From Pseudomonadota bacterium (GTDB lineage Bacteria; Pseudomonadota; Gammaproteobacteria; Burkholderiales; JAJZQI01), in contig JAJZQI010000011.1 in assembly GCA_021851875.1 (NCBI GenBank), positions 1 to 64,000 of the forward strand: a stretch of 64,000 nucleotides of DNA, in the 5' to 3' direction. The position numbers and the translations under genes are program-made. The notes beneath the pieces are model-generated. The model saw nothing but the letters and a program-made list of their open reading frames with translations. It ran no database searches and was not told where the DNA came from. This document shows, piece by piece, positions 44,119 to 51,426 of this stretch. Position 1 is the first letter of the stretch, and the number at the start of each line of letters is the position of its first letter.

Positions 44119-45197
44119 GCTGCCCCTCCCGCTTTTGCCGCCACTGGCGTGAGGCGAAATAGTTGCCGGCCGCGCAGCGTTTCGCTGGCGATAATGACGA
44201 CAAAGGCGATCCCCTGCAGCACCAGCACCACCGCATCCGGCACATCCAGGCGCCGCTGCAGCATACCGCCGGCCGCTTCCAGTCCGCCGATCAGAATGGC
44301 CACCGGAATCACCGCCAGGGCATTCTGCCGCGCCATGAAGGCCACCAGGATGCCGGTATAGCCGTAGCCGGACACCACCGAGGCGTTGGCCGATCCCTGC
44401 ACCGCCGCCACCTCGATGGCGCCGGCCAGCCCTGCAGCGGCACCGCCCATGGCCGCCGCGCCCGTGACCCAAAGGCCCACGCGCAAGCCGGCCATTTGCG
44501 CCGCACGCACGTTGCCGCCAATCAGCCGCAAGGAAAATCCGCTGGTGGTGAACGTCAGCACGATCCAGCTGATCAGGGCAAACAGCACGCCGATCAGCAG
44601 CCCGTAATGCACATCCATACCCGGCAGATTGCCGATCATGTTGTTGTCGCCGATGGGCCGGGTGGAGGGTTTGTTAAGGCTGTCCGGATCTTTCAGCGGA
44701 CCCTCGACAAAGTAGTTGAGCAAGGCGATGCCGATGTAGGAAAACAGCAGGCTGCTGATCGTCTCGTTCACCCCGCGATAATTGCGCAGCCAGCCCGACA
44801 AGCCGACCCAGACAGCACCGCACAGCATACCTGCAAGCAGCACGCCGGCCTGAACGACATGCGGCGCGGCCCCCTGCAGGGCGATCCCCCCCACCGCTCC
44901 GGCCAGCGCGCCCAGCGCCAACGCACCCTCCGCTCCGATCATGACCATGCCGGCCTGCGCCGGAATGGCCACCGCCAGCCCGGTCAGGATCAGCGGCGAC
45001 GCGCGCAGCAGCGTGTTTTGCCAGGCAAAAGCCGAACCGAAGCCGCCCTGATACAGCAGACCGGAAACCTCTGCCGGCGACTGGCCGATGAGCGCCACAA
45101 AAGCCGCGAACAGGATCAGAATGATAAGCGCAACCGTCAACGGCAGCCAGATGCGCTGCAGCAGCCATGCACCGTAGTCACTGATTGAACTGCGCAT
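44115..45197 (-). CDS. BMP-type ABC importer permease 1
   Basis: A 360-residue permease of the BPD_transp_2 family, about ten helices starting with LPLTVALIILILFAAFVAL. The conserved region PAQAGMVMIGAEGALALGALAG is the paired equivalent of the EAA-like loop, and NETISSLLFSYIGIALLNY and GYGYTGILVAFMARQNALAVI follow. It is separated from the binding-protein gene by 48 bases holding a stem-loop. Confidence 0.93.
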   Translation of the reverse strand: MRSSISDYGAWLLQRIWLPLTVALIILILFAAFVALIGQSPAEVSGLLYQGGFGSAFAWQNTLLRASPLILTGLAVAIPAQAGMVMIGAEGALALGALAGAVGGIALQGAAPHVVQAGVLLAGMLCGAVWVGLSGWLRNYRGVNETISSLLFSYIGIALLNYFVEGPLKDPDSLNKPSTRPIGDNNMIGNLPGMDVHYGLLIGVLFALISWIVLTFTTSGFSLRLIGGNVRAAQMAGLRVGLWVTGAAAMGGAAAGLAGAIEVAAVQGSANASVVSGYGYTGILVAFMARQNALAVIPVAILIGGLEAAGGMLQRRLDVPDAVVLVLQGIAFVVIIASETLRGRQLFRLTPVAAKAGGAA

Positions 45198-45212
45198 AGA
45201 ATTCTTTCAGAT

Positions 45213-45235
45213 GCCTCCCGCGCAAAACGGGAGGC
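45213..45235 (-). terminator. Stem-loop between binding-protein and permease genes
   Basis: GCCTCCCG (45213-45220) pairs with CGGGAGGC (45228-45235) around CGCAAAA. Such hairpins after the first importer gene often protect the upstream mRNA so binding protein is made in excess. There is no U-run on the minus strand, so complete termination is unlikely. Confidence 0.6.
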
Positions 45236-45245
45236 CTGTACACAC

Positions 45246-46370
45246 TCAGATTTTGCCGACCACGCCGGCCACCAGATAATTCATCTGTTCCAATACCGGG
45301 TCCTGCTGTCCCAACTTCACGCCTTCGGCCACCGCCACTTTACCGGCATTGTCCTTCAGCGGTCCCTTGAAGATGACGAAGTCGCCCTTCATCATGCCGG
45401 CCTTGGCGCCGTCCGCCATTTTCTTGGCCTTGTCCGAAACCGCCTTGCCGTAGGGGCTCATCTTCACAAATCCCTCCTTCAAGCCGCCGCGCAGGAAATT
45501 TACCGGCGCTTTGCCCGCCACAGCGGCATCGGTCAGGATCTTGTAGGGCGTGGCCCAATTCCACTCCGCGCCGGTCAGGTAACCCTTGGGCGCCAGACTG
45601 GCCTGGTTGGCGTGATAACCGCAGGTATAGACGCCGCGTTTTTCAGCCGTTTCGACAATCACCTTGGGCCCGTCCACATGGCAGGTCAGCACGTCGCAGC
45701 CCTGGTCGATCAGGCTGTTGGCCGCTTCCGCCTCTTTCACCGGCAACGACCAGTCGCCGGTGAAAATCACATGCGTGGTAATCGACGGATCGATCGACTG
45801 CGCCCCGAGCGTAAAGGCATTGATATTGCGCAGCACCTGCGGAATCGGCTTGGCGGCAATAAAACCCAGCTTCTTGGACTTGCTCGCGTGAGCGGCGACA
45901 ATGCCGCTGAGGTATTCGCACTCGTCGATGTAGCCGAAGAAACTGCTGATATTTTTCGGGTCCTTGTCGGTCCACAAACCGCCGCAGTGAGCGAAATGCA
46001 CAGCGGGATATTTCGCCGCCATTTTCAGCACGTGCGGATTGAAATAGCCGAACGAGGTGGCAAACACCATTTTCGCGCCGTCTTCGTTGATCATGGCTTC
46101 CATGGTTTTTTGCACCGCCACCGTCTCGGGCACTTTTTCTTCTTCCACCACCTTCAGGCCGGGCATTTTTTTCAGGCTGGCCGCCGCTTCCGCATGCGAC
46201 TGGTTATAGCCGTAATCGCTGCGCGAACCGACGTAAACCACGCCGATGGTGTATTTGCCCGCCGCCTGCGCCTGCTTGAATGAAAGCGGCCCCAGCGCCG
46301 TCATGGCAACAGCCGCCCCTGCGGTTTGCATGAAGCGTCTGCGCGACGCCGAGAATTTTGCTTTGCTCAT
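45246..46370 (-). CDS. BMP-family ABC importer substrate-binding protein
   Basis: A 374-residue periplasmic binding protein of the basic-membrane-protein (PnrA-like) family, whose known members bind nucleosides or related compounds. A twin-arginine-type leader (SRRRFMQTAGAAVAMTALG) ends near residue 36. IGVVYVGSRSDYGYNQSHAEA and VFATSFGYFNPHVLKMAAKYPAVHFAHCGG are family marks, with YIDECEYLSGIVAAHASKS further on. The Tat leader suggests folding before export. It is first or second in the operon, after the porin. Confidence 0.93.
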   Translation of the reverse strand: MSKAKFSASRRRFMQTAGAAVAMTALGPLSFKQAQAAGKYTIGVVYVGSRSDYGYNQSHAEAAASLKKMPGLKVVEEEKVPETVAVQKTMEAMINEDGAKMVFATSFGYFNPHVLKMAAKYPAVHFAHCGGLWTDKDPKNISSFFGYIDECEYLSGIVAAHASKSKKLGFIAAKPIPQVLRNINAFTLGAQSIDPSITTHVIFTGDWSLPVKEAEAANSLIDQGCDVLTCHVDGPKVIVETAEKRGVYTCGYHANQASLAPKGYLTGAEWNWATPYKILTDAAVAGKAPVNFLRGGLKEGFVKMSPYGKAVSDKAKKMADGAKAGMMKGDFVIFKGPLKDNAGKVAVAEGVKLGQQDPVLEQMNYLVAGVVGKI

Positions 46371-46399
46371 GATTCAGACTCCCGATTCAGTGTCAGCCA

Positions 46400-47260
46400 T
46401 TAGAAGTGCATTTCCAACGCCAGCATCGGTGCGTTGGTCTTGCCGTAGTTGTTGGGGTTGCCGCCAAACTTGTTGTTCCAGTATTCATATCCCACACCGG
46501 CGTAGAACGTTTTCGGCTTATCGGCAAATTTACCCACATCGAACATCAGATACGCCCGCATCAATGTCTCGGCCTTGGTGTCGAAACCGAAGCCATCCTT
46601 GCCTTTGGGCCCGATATAATCGAGAAAGCCATCGAACTTGGCGCCGATCGAATCAAGCGGAATTCCCCAAGCAAGGCTCACGCCATACGTCGGATCGAAA
46701 TCGACACTGGTGCCGACGATCCCGTTGTGGTTTTTCTCCGTCCGGTACAGCAGACTGACGTCGAAAAACCCCGGCACATCGAATTTAAGCGTCGGGCCGA
46801 TGACGAATTTGCGCACACGCGGCCCGAATGCATCGTCTTTGGAGTTCAGATCAAAACCGGCGGTAATGGCGACATCCTTGACCGGCCCGAAGGCGAATGA
46901 TTTGCCCGTTACCGCGCCCAACAGCAATTGATGCCGGTATACGGCGTACACTTCCTGCGCGCCGCCACCGCCGCCGGCAGCCGGATCGTTATGATCCGAA
47001 GCGAGGAAATCCGCGGTGAAGAAATTGATGCCGTACTTGTAACCGCTGACATAGGTGAAGTTCAGGATATTTTTGTGGATATCGGTGGTACCGCAGCACG
47101 GCTCATGGAACTTATCCCCGACACGATAGCCGATCGAGGCATCCGACCAGTCTGCAGCAAACGCCGGCAGCCCTCCTCCCGCCAGACATATCGCCGCCGC
47201 GATCGCCTGGGCAACCCGCTTGCGCGGGTGCGGCCTTTCCTGGCAAGTTAATTTCCGCAT
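46400..47260 (-). CDS. Tsx-like nucleoside channel, outer membrane
   Basis: A 286-residue outer-membrane barrel with a signal peptide ending in PAFA (about residue 35). WSDASIGYRVGDKFHEP and the alternating beta strands ending in aromatic MLALEMHF fit the nucleoside-specific channel Tsx family (Channel_Tsx). ATG 47260, seven bases after GGGAG, is preferred over GTG 47263. As the promoter-proximal gene it gives the operon a complete uptake route from outer membrane to cytoplasm, and points to a nucleoside-like or heterocyclic substrate. Confidence 0.88.
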   Translation of the reverse strand: MRKLTCQERPHPRKRVAQAIAAAICLAGGGLPAFAADWSDASIGYRVGDKFHEPCCGTTDIHKNILNFTYVSGYKYGINFFTADFLASDHNDPAAGGGGGAQEVYAVYRHQLLLGAVTGKSFAFGPVKDVAITAGFDLNSKDDAFGPRVRKFVIGPTLKFDVPGFFDVSLLYRTEKNHNGIVGTSVDFDPTYGVSLAWGIPLDSIGAKFDGFLDYIGPKGKDGFGFDTKAETLMRAYLMFDVGKFADKPKTFYAGVGYEYWNNKFGGNPNNYGKTNAPMLALEMHF

Positions 47261-47358
47261 CACTGCACTCCCTTTCTGATAACTGAAAATTCGAGAATTA
47301 AACGGGTATACAACTGCCCGCCGCTAACTCTGACAAATACGCCGGGCCGCCTTAGTGT

Positions 47359-47368
47359 TGTATACAAC
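47359..47368. promoter_or_regulatory. GntR/FCD operator candidate 1 (TTGTATACAA)
   Basis: Perfect 10-bp palindrome of the form bound by many FCD-type GntR regulators. It falls at the expected transcription start of the sigma-54 promoter, so binding should block the uptake operon. Confidence 0.65.
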
Positions 47369-47375
47369 GATACAT

Positions 47376-47392
47376 ACAAATAACGTGCCAAC
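47376..47392 (-). promoter_or_regulatory. Sigma-54-like promoter of the uptake operon
   Basis: Read on the minus strand: TTGGCACGTTATTTGTA. The -24 part TTGGCACG is perfect to consensus, the spacing of four bases to the -12 part is right, and TTGTA differs from TTGCA by one base in the GC pair. The start would be about 100 bases before the porin gene. Confidence 0.6.
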
Positions 47393-47444
47393 ACAAATAT
47401 TTATACAACAACATAATGTATTTAAATAAATTTAATTTAATTCA

Positions 47445-47454
47445 TTGCATACAA
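47445..47454. promoter_or_regulatory. GntR/FCD operator candidate 2 (TTGCATACAA)
   Basis: Nine of ten bases match operator 1. The sites are 86 bp apart, about eight helical turns, which would allow looping. Partial forms also occur at 47306-47314 (GTATACAAC) and 47402-47408 (TATACAA). Confidence 0.55.
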
Positions 47455-47496
47455 CAAGAAACACAACTCGGCTCAATAAGAGTCGAAATGAACACC

Positions 47497-47539
47497 CAAA
47501 TCGGTGCATAAAGATGAAAATGGGGAACAAATTGGTGCA
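47497..47539. promoter_or_regulatory. Direct repeat CAAATYGGTGCA upstream of the sigma-54 promoter
   Basis: CAAATCGGTGCA (47497-47508) and CAAATTGGTGCA (47528-47539) are 31 bp apart, three helical turns, about 105-165 bp upstream of the -24 element. GGTGCA equals one half of an NtrC site (GCACY-N5-GGTGC), but the other halves are poor, so NtrC binding is only a suggestion. Confidence 0.4.
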
Positions 47540-47564
47540 CCACACAATCAATATGCGATAGGGC

Positions 47565-47570
47565 TATAAT
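47565..47570 (+). promoter_or_regulatory. Putative -10 box of the gntR-type gene
   Basis: Perfect TATAAT 54 bases before the regulator gene. No good -35 at standard spacing. Confidence 0.4.
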
Positions 47571-47623
47571 GGAACAGCGCTACTCCGCGATATGGACTTT
47601 CCTCCCCAAGCAGAACAGACATA

Positions 47624-48346
47624 ATGATGAAACCGACCGCCTCGCAAGACCCGACCGAAAGCCGTAACGAAAAGCGCACCATCGCTGCAGAAGACATCTA
47701 TGCGGAGCTGCGCGAAATGATTCTGAGTTTTGAGCTTTACCCCGGCTCGCGCGTGACCGAAACGCAACTGGCGGACCACTTCAAGGTCAGCCGCACGCCC
47801 GTGCGCGAAGCGCTGCTGCGATTGGAAAACGAAGGGCATCTGACCATCCGCTCGAAACAGGGATGTTTCATTCGCCAGATCGACATGGTGGAACTGTCGC
47901 AGTATTACCAGGTGCGCATGGCCCTGGAAATGGCGGCGGTCGAGGATGCCTGCAACCACATGCGTACCAGCGAACTGGAGCGGTTGCAGGAAAAATGGCT
48001 GCCGGAAAAACAACCCAAACGCATTTCCGCCAACACCATGGAAGAACGCGACGAATCGTTTCATCTTGCCCTGGCCAAGGGCAGCGGCAATTCAATTCTG
48101 GTGAAATACCTGCGCGACATCAACGACCACATCCGGATCATCCGGCGCGTCGACTTCAACGACCCGGAACGGGTAAAACGCACCTATCGCGACCACAACG
48201 CCATCCTCGCCGCCCTCCTGAACAGGGATGCGGTCAAGGCCCGCAATCTGATCAAAAAGCACATACAAGGCAGCGAGCAGTTTGCGCAAACCCTCACGCT
48301 GACCCAGTTGGCACGCAAAAAATCCTTTGCCAACCGCTTCGAATAG
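47624..48346 (+). CDS. GntR-family transcriptional regulator, FCD subgroup
   Basis: A 240-residue repressor-type protein. The winged helix-turn-helix (about 22-85) contains LYPGSRVTETQLADHFKVSRTPVREALLRL, and the ligand/metal-binding FCD domain (about 95-225) keeps Asp and His residues in DESFHLALAKGSGN, DINDHIRIIRR and YRDHNAIL. It is divergent from the uptake cluster, with matching operators between, and so most likely controls it in response to the imported compound or a breakdown product. ATG codons at 47624 and 47627 are both possible. Confidence 0.92.
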   Translation: MMKPTASQDPTESRNEKRTIAAEDIYAELREMILSFELYPGSRVTETQLADHFKVSRTPVREALLRLENEGHLTIRSKQGCFIRQIDMVELSQYYQVRMALEMAAVEDACNHMRTSELERLQEKWLPEKQPKRISANTMEERDESFHLALAKGSGNSILVKYLRDINDHIRIIRRVDFNDPERVKRTYRDHNAILAALLNRDAVKARNLIKKHIQGSEQFAQTLTLTQLARKKSFANRFE

Positions 48347-48507
48347 CCCTCGCCGGCCAACGCACAGCGCCCTCTTCCCCGCATCGCACCCGCCCCCGCT
48401 AAGCGAAGACGGCCCTTAAGCTGCACGAATCCACTCCACAGCGGGCATTCTGCGGCTAAAATGAACGGGAGAGCAGCACCCGATATTTTTCCCTTTGCGG
48501 CGACGAC

Positions 48508-48684
48508 ATGAAAAAAACCGATCTGTATAAAAACCTTGGACTCAAAATCAACGGCCAGATGAAACAGGCGGCCACCCCCGACCGTTTTGGCAAAAAGAGT
48601 ACTGCGGGTACTGCCGCCGACAAATCGGCCGCCAGGCTGCGTAATCTGTTCGGTCAACTGGCCGAGAACAGCAAAAAGGATTAA
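48508..48684 (+). CDS. Small hypothetical protein (58 residues)
   Basis: ATG 48508 to TAA 48684 encodes MKKTDLYKNLGLKINGQMK, then TPDRFGKKS and a helical, basic C-terminus ending LFGQLAENSKKD. Similar short proteins starting MKKTDLYKNLGLKI occur in other proteobacteria as conserved unknowns (from memory). No cysteines or membrane segment. It ends 14 bases before the DUF4010 gene and may be cotranscribed with it. The 161 bases between the GntR-type gene and this one hold nothing else I can identify. Confidence 0.7.
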   Translation: MKKTDLYKNLGLKINGQMKQAATPDRFGKKSTAGTAADKSAARLRNLFGQLAENSKKD

Positions 48685-48698
48685 GAGAGGCTCGCACC

Positions 48699-50000
48699 AT
48701 GTCTTCCGCTCTGTCACTGCAAAGCCTCTTCACCCAGGACTGGCTGCAATTTATTGTGGTGGCCCTGCTCGGTTTTCTGACTGGCCTGGAACTGCGCGGC
48801 TACTTTGCCGGCAAGGTCGACCACTACACCATCGGCACCAGCCGCACCTACACCTTTATCGCCATCCTTGGCTACGTCTTCGCCACGCTGGACCCGCTCT
48901 ACCACCTGTACCTGGCCGGCATGCTGTTTCTGGCCCTGCTGTTCGGCGTGTTTTATTTTCGCAAACTGCAGGCCGACCAGCACGGCATCCTGCAGCTGCT
49001 GATCGGTTTGCTGGTTTATACCTTCGGCCCGGTGGCGCAGCATTTCCAGCCCTGGTTCCTGCTGCTGCTGTTCGTGGCCATCGTTTTCGTGCTCAATGCC
49101 CGCCCACTGGCCAACCGCATCGTCGAAGGCATCGACCGCAGCGAACTGATGACGCTGACCAAGTTCATCCTGCTGGCCGGCGTGGTGCTGCCGCTGCTGC
49201 CGGACACGCAGTTCTCGCCCTATGTCCCGATCTCGCCCTTCCGCATCTGGCTGGGCGTGGTAGCCATTTCCGGCATTTCCTACAGCGGCTACATTCTCAA
49301 GCGCTACATTTTCCGCGAGCAGGGATACGTGTTGACCGGGCTGGTCGGCGGGCTTTATTCCAGCACCGCCACGACCGTCGTGCTGGCGCGCAAGAGCCGC
49401 GAGCATGGTCGCCAACAGGGCGGCCCGCAGGGGCAACTGGTAGCCGCCATCATTGCCGCCTCGGGCATGATGTATATGCGGCTGTTGCTGCTGGTGCTGA
49501 TTCTCAAACCGGGTTTATTGGCGGTTGCCGGCATACCGCTGCTGAGCCTCGGCCTGCTGGTCTTCGCCGTCGCCGGCGTGCTGTCCCGTATCGGCCGCAA
49601 CAGCCAGACGGCGCAGGACAATCTCGATCATGGCGGCGCCAACCCCCTGGAACTGGGGGTGGCATTGCTGTTCTCGGTGCTGTTCGTCGCCATGATCAGC
49701 CTGACCCACTTCGTCATCAGCTATTACGGTCAGCAGGGTCTGGCCTTGTTGTCCGTGATTGTCGGTTTCACCGACATCGACCCGTTTGTGCTGTCCTTGC
49801 TGAACGGTCACTATATCGGCGTGATCGAGCCGCAGCTGGCCGGCGCCGTGCTGATTGCAGCCGGCGCCAACAATATTCTGAAAGGTTTTTACGCGCTGGT
49901 GCTGGGCGAACGCCGCAGCGGCCTGCGTATTCTGCTGGTGCTGACAGCCATGGGCCTGCTGACGGCCGGCTGGGGCTACCTGATTTTCAATGGCGGCTAA
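48699..50000 (+). CDS. DUF4010 family membrane protein
   Basis: A 433-residue integral membrane protein with about 12 helices. The N-terminal third resembles MgtC-like membrane modules (FIVVALLGFLTGLELRG), and the rest matches DUF4010, with GYVLTGLVGGLYSSTATTVVLARKSREHG (about 210-238) and VGFTDIDPFVLSLLNG as marks. Function unknown; ion transport or stress adaptation is plausible from the MgtC link. GAGAGG precedes ATG. Its last 14 bases overlap the convergent dacB. Confidence 0.87.
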   Translation: MSSALSLQSLFTQDWLQFIVVALLGFLTGLELRGYFAGKVDHYTIGTSRTYTFIAILGYVFATLDPLYHLYLAGMLFLALLFGVFYFRKLQADQHGILQLLIGLLVYTFGPVAQHFQPWFLLLLFVAIVFVLNARPLANRIVEGIDRSELMTLTKFILLAGVVLPLLPDTQFSPYVPISPFRIWLGVVAISGISYSGYILKRYIFREQGYVLTGLVGGLYSSTATTVVLARKSREHGRQQGGPQGQLVAAIIAASGMMYMRLLLLVLILKPGLLAVAGIPLLSLGLLVFAVAGVLSRIGRNSQTAQDNLDHGGANPLELGVALLFSVLFVAMISLTHFVISYYGQQGLALLSVIVGFTDIDPFVLSLLNGHYIGVIEPQLAGAVLIAAGANNILKGFYALVLGERRSGLRILLVLTAMGLLTAGWGYLIFNGG

Positions 50001-51393
50001 CGCCGCCGTATACCCATTCCAGCAGCGTATCCAGCACACCCTTGCCATTGATGGCGCGCGGATCGTTGAGAATGCCGACCACCACCCAACGTTTGCCGTT
50101 CTTGTCGAACACGTAGCCTGCCACCGAACGCACGCCCATAATGTACCCGGTCTTGATGTGGGCGTGTCCGGCGATTTCCCCGTCGGTCAGGCGCTTTTTC
50201 ATGGTGCCGTCCACCGCCACGATGGGCAGCGACGACTCGAACTCGCTGAACACGGGACTGTGATAGGCCGACAGCAGCAATTTACCGAGCGCCTCGGCGC
50301 TGGTCTGCTCCTGCCGCGACAGCCCGCAGCCGTTATCGAATACCCACACGGCCGGGTCCAGCCCTTTTTTGTTCAACCAGTCCTGCAGCACGGCGCTGGC
50401 CGTTTCGCGGTTGCCGGTCGGCCCCGCCAGTTCAGCGCCGAGCGTCAGAAACACTTGCCGCGCCATGACGTTGTTGCTGAATTTATTGATGTCGCGCACC
50501 AGCACGGCCAGCGGCTCGGACTCATGCTCAGCCAGCACCGTCGCAGTGTCGGGCACGCGCCCCTCGCTCACGCCGCCCTCCAGGCGCCCGCCCAGCTCGC
50601 TCCACAGCGTGCTGATCAGGGCATAGTCGTACAGGCGGTGCGGCAGCAGGCTCAGCGGCAGCTCCTTCGGACCGCAGGAAAGCGGGTACTGCCCCGTCAG
50701 ACGCACCACCCAGCGCATCCCCTGCCCATCCACCTCGACATGGATGCCGTCATCCCACTCGCCGCATTCGCCCTGCCCCGGCTGCAGCCGGTTGTCGACG
50801 GTCAGCCCCGGCCAGCCGGGGTCCAGCCGCACATTCACCTTGCCCCCTTGCGGCAGAACGGACAGTCTAAACACATTGAAATTGAGCAGGGCCGCGTCCG
50901 GCTCCACGTTATACGCGCGGTAACCCTGCCCATCGAAAGCGGCCGAGCCGGCCTGCGGCTCGCTAAACAGACTGTCATCAATCGCCAGCCCGCCGCGAAT
51001 GCGCTCGATCCCCTGCAAACGCAGCTGCCGCAGCATCAGCCACACCTCCTCCAGCGCCAGGCGCGGGTCGCCGCTGCCCTGCAGCCACAGGGGACCGTTC
51101 AGCACGCCGTTGCGCACCTCGCCGCCTGCCAGCAGGCGTGTTTTCCAGGTATGCGCCGGCCCCAGCAGATCCAGCGCCGCGTATGTGGTGGAGAGTTTCA
51201 TGACCGAGGCCGGCTGCACGGGGGCCTGGGCTCCGTTCTGCAAACGCGGCCGCGGCGCGTCGACCTGCTGCACCCAGACGGACAAATGAGCGGCCGGAAT
51301 GTTGGCGGCCCGCAGGGCCTTTTGCACGTCGACCGGCAGGGCGGCCCATGCCGTAGACGCAAAGAACCAGAGCAGAATCAGAAATACGCGCAC
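49987..51393 (-). CDS. dacB: D-alanyl-D-alanine carboxypeptidase/endopeptidase (PBP4 type)
   Basis: A 468-residue periplasmic penicillin-binding protein, peptidase family S13. A signal peptide (residues 1-17, ending AWA) precedes the active-site SxxK in PASVMKLSTTY (about 63-73). The SxN motif is in DINKFSNNVMAR and KTG in HAHIKTGYIMG. The large inserted domain between SxxK and SxN is normal for PBP4. It trims peptidoglycan crosslinks. It is divergent from mutL. Confidence 0.95.
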   Translation of the reverse strand: MRVFLILLWFFASTAWAALPVDVQKALRAANIPAAHLSVWVQQVDAPRPRLQNGAQAPVQPASVMKLSTTYAALDLLGPAHTWKTRLLAGGEVRNGVLNGPLWLQGSGDPRLALEEVWLMLRQLRLQGIERIRGGLAIDDSLFSEPQAGSAAFDGQGYRAYNVEPDAALLNFNVFRLSVLPQGGKVNVRLDPGWPGLTVDNRLQPGQGECGEWDDGIHVEVDGQGMRWVVRLTGQYPLSCGPKELPLSLLPHRLYDYALISTLWSELGGRLEGGVSEGRVPDTATVLAEHESEPLAVLVRDINKFSNNVMARQVFLTLGAELAGPTGNRETASAVLQDWLNKKGLDPAVWVFDNGCGLSRQEQTSAEALGKLLLSAYHSPVFSEFESSLPIVAVDGTMKKRLTDGEIAGHAHIKTGYIMGVRSVAGYVFDKNGKRWVVVGILNDPRAINGKGVLDTLLEWVYGGVSRH

Positions 51394-51426
51394 GTTTTAT
51401 CCTCCCGAGTCCATTATAATGGCGGC

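Larger units (their letters stand above)
47264..47623. promoter_or_regulatory. Divergent AT-rich control region of the uptake cluster
   Basis: 360 bp between the porin and GntR-type genes. It is notably AT-rich (47390-47460 especially) compared with surrounding genes. It holds a sigma-54-like element, two palindromic operators, a pair of GGTGCA direct repeats and a TATAAT box for the regulator, each listed separately. No coding frame is seen. Confidence 0.75.

Noticed and set aside
47492-47540. Complete NtrC binding sites
   Set aside because: Only the GGTGCA halves match; the opposite halves agree at three or four of six positions or have wrong spacing. Kept only as direct repeats.
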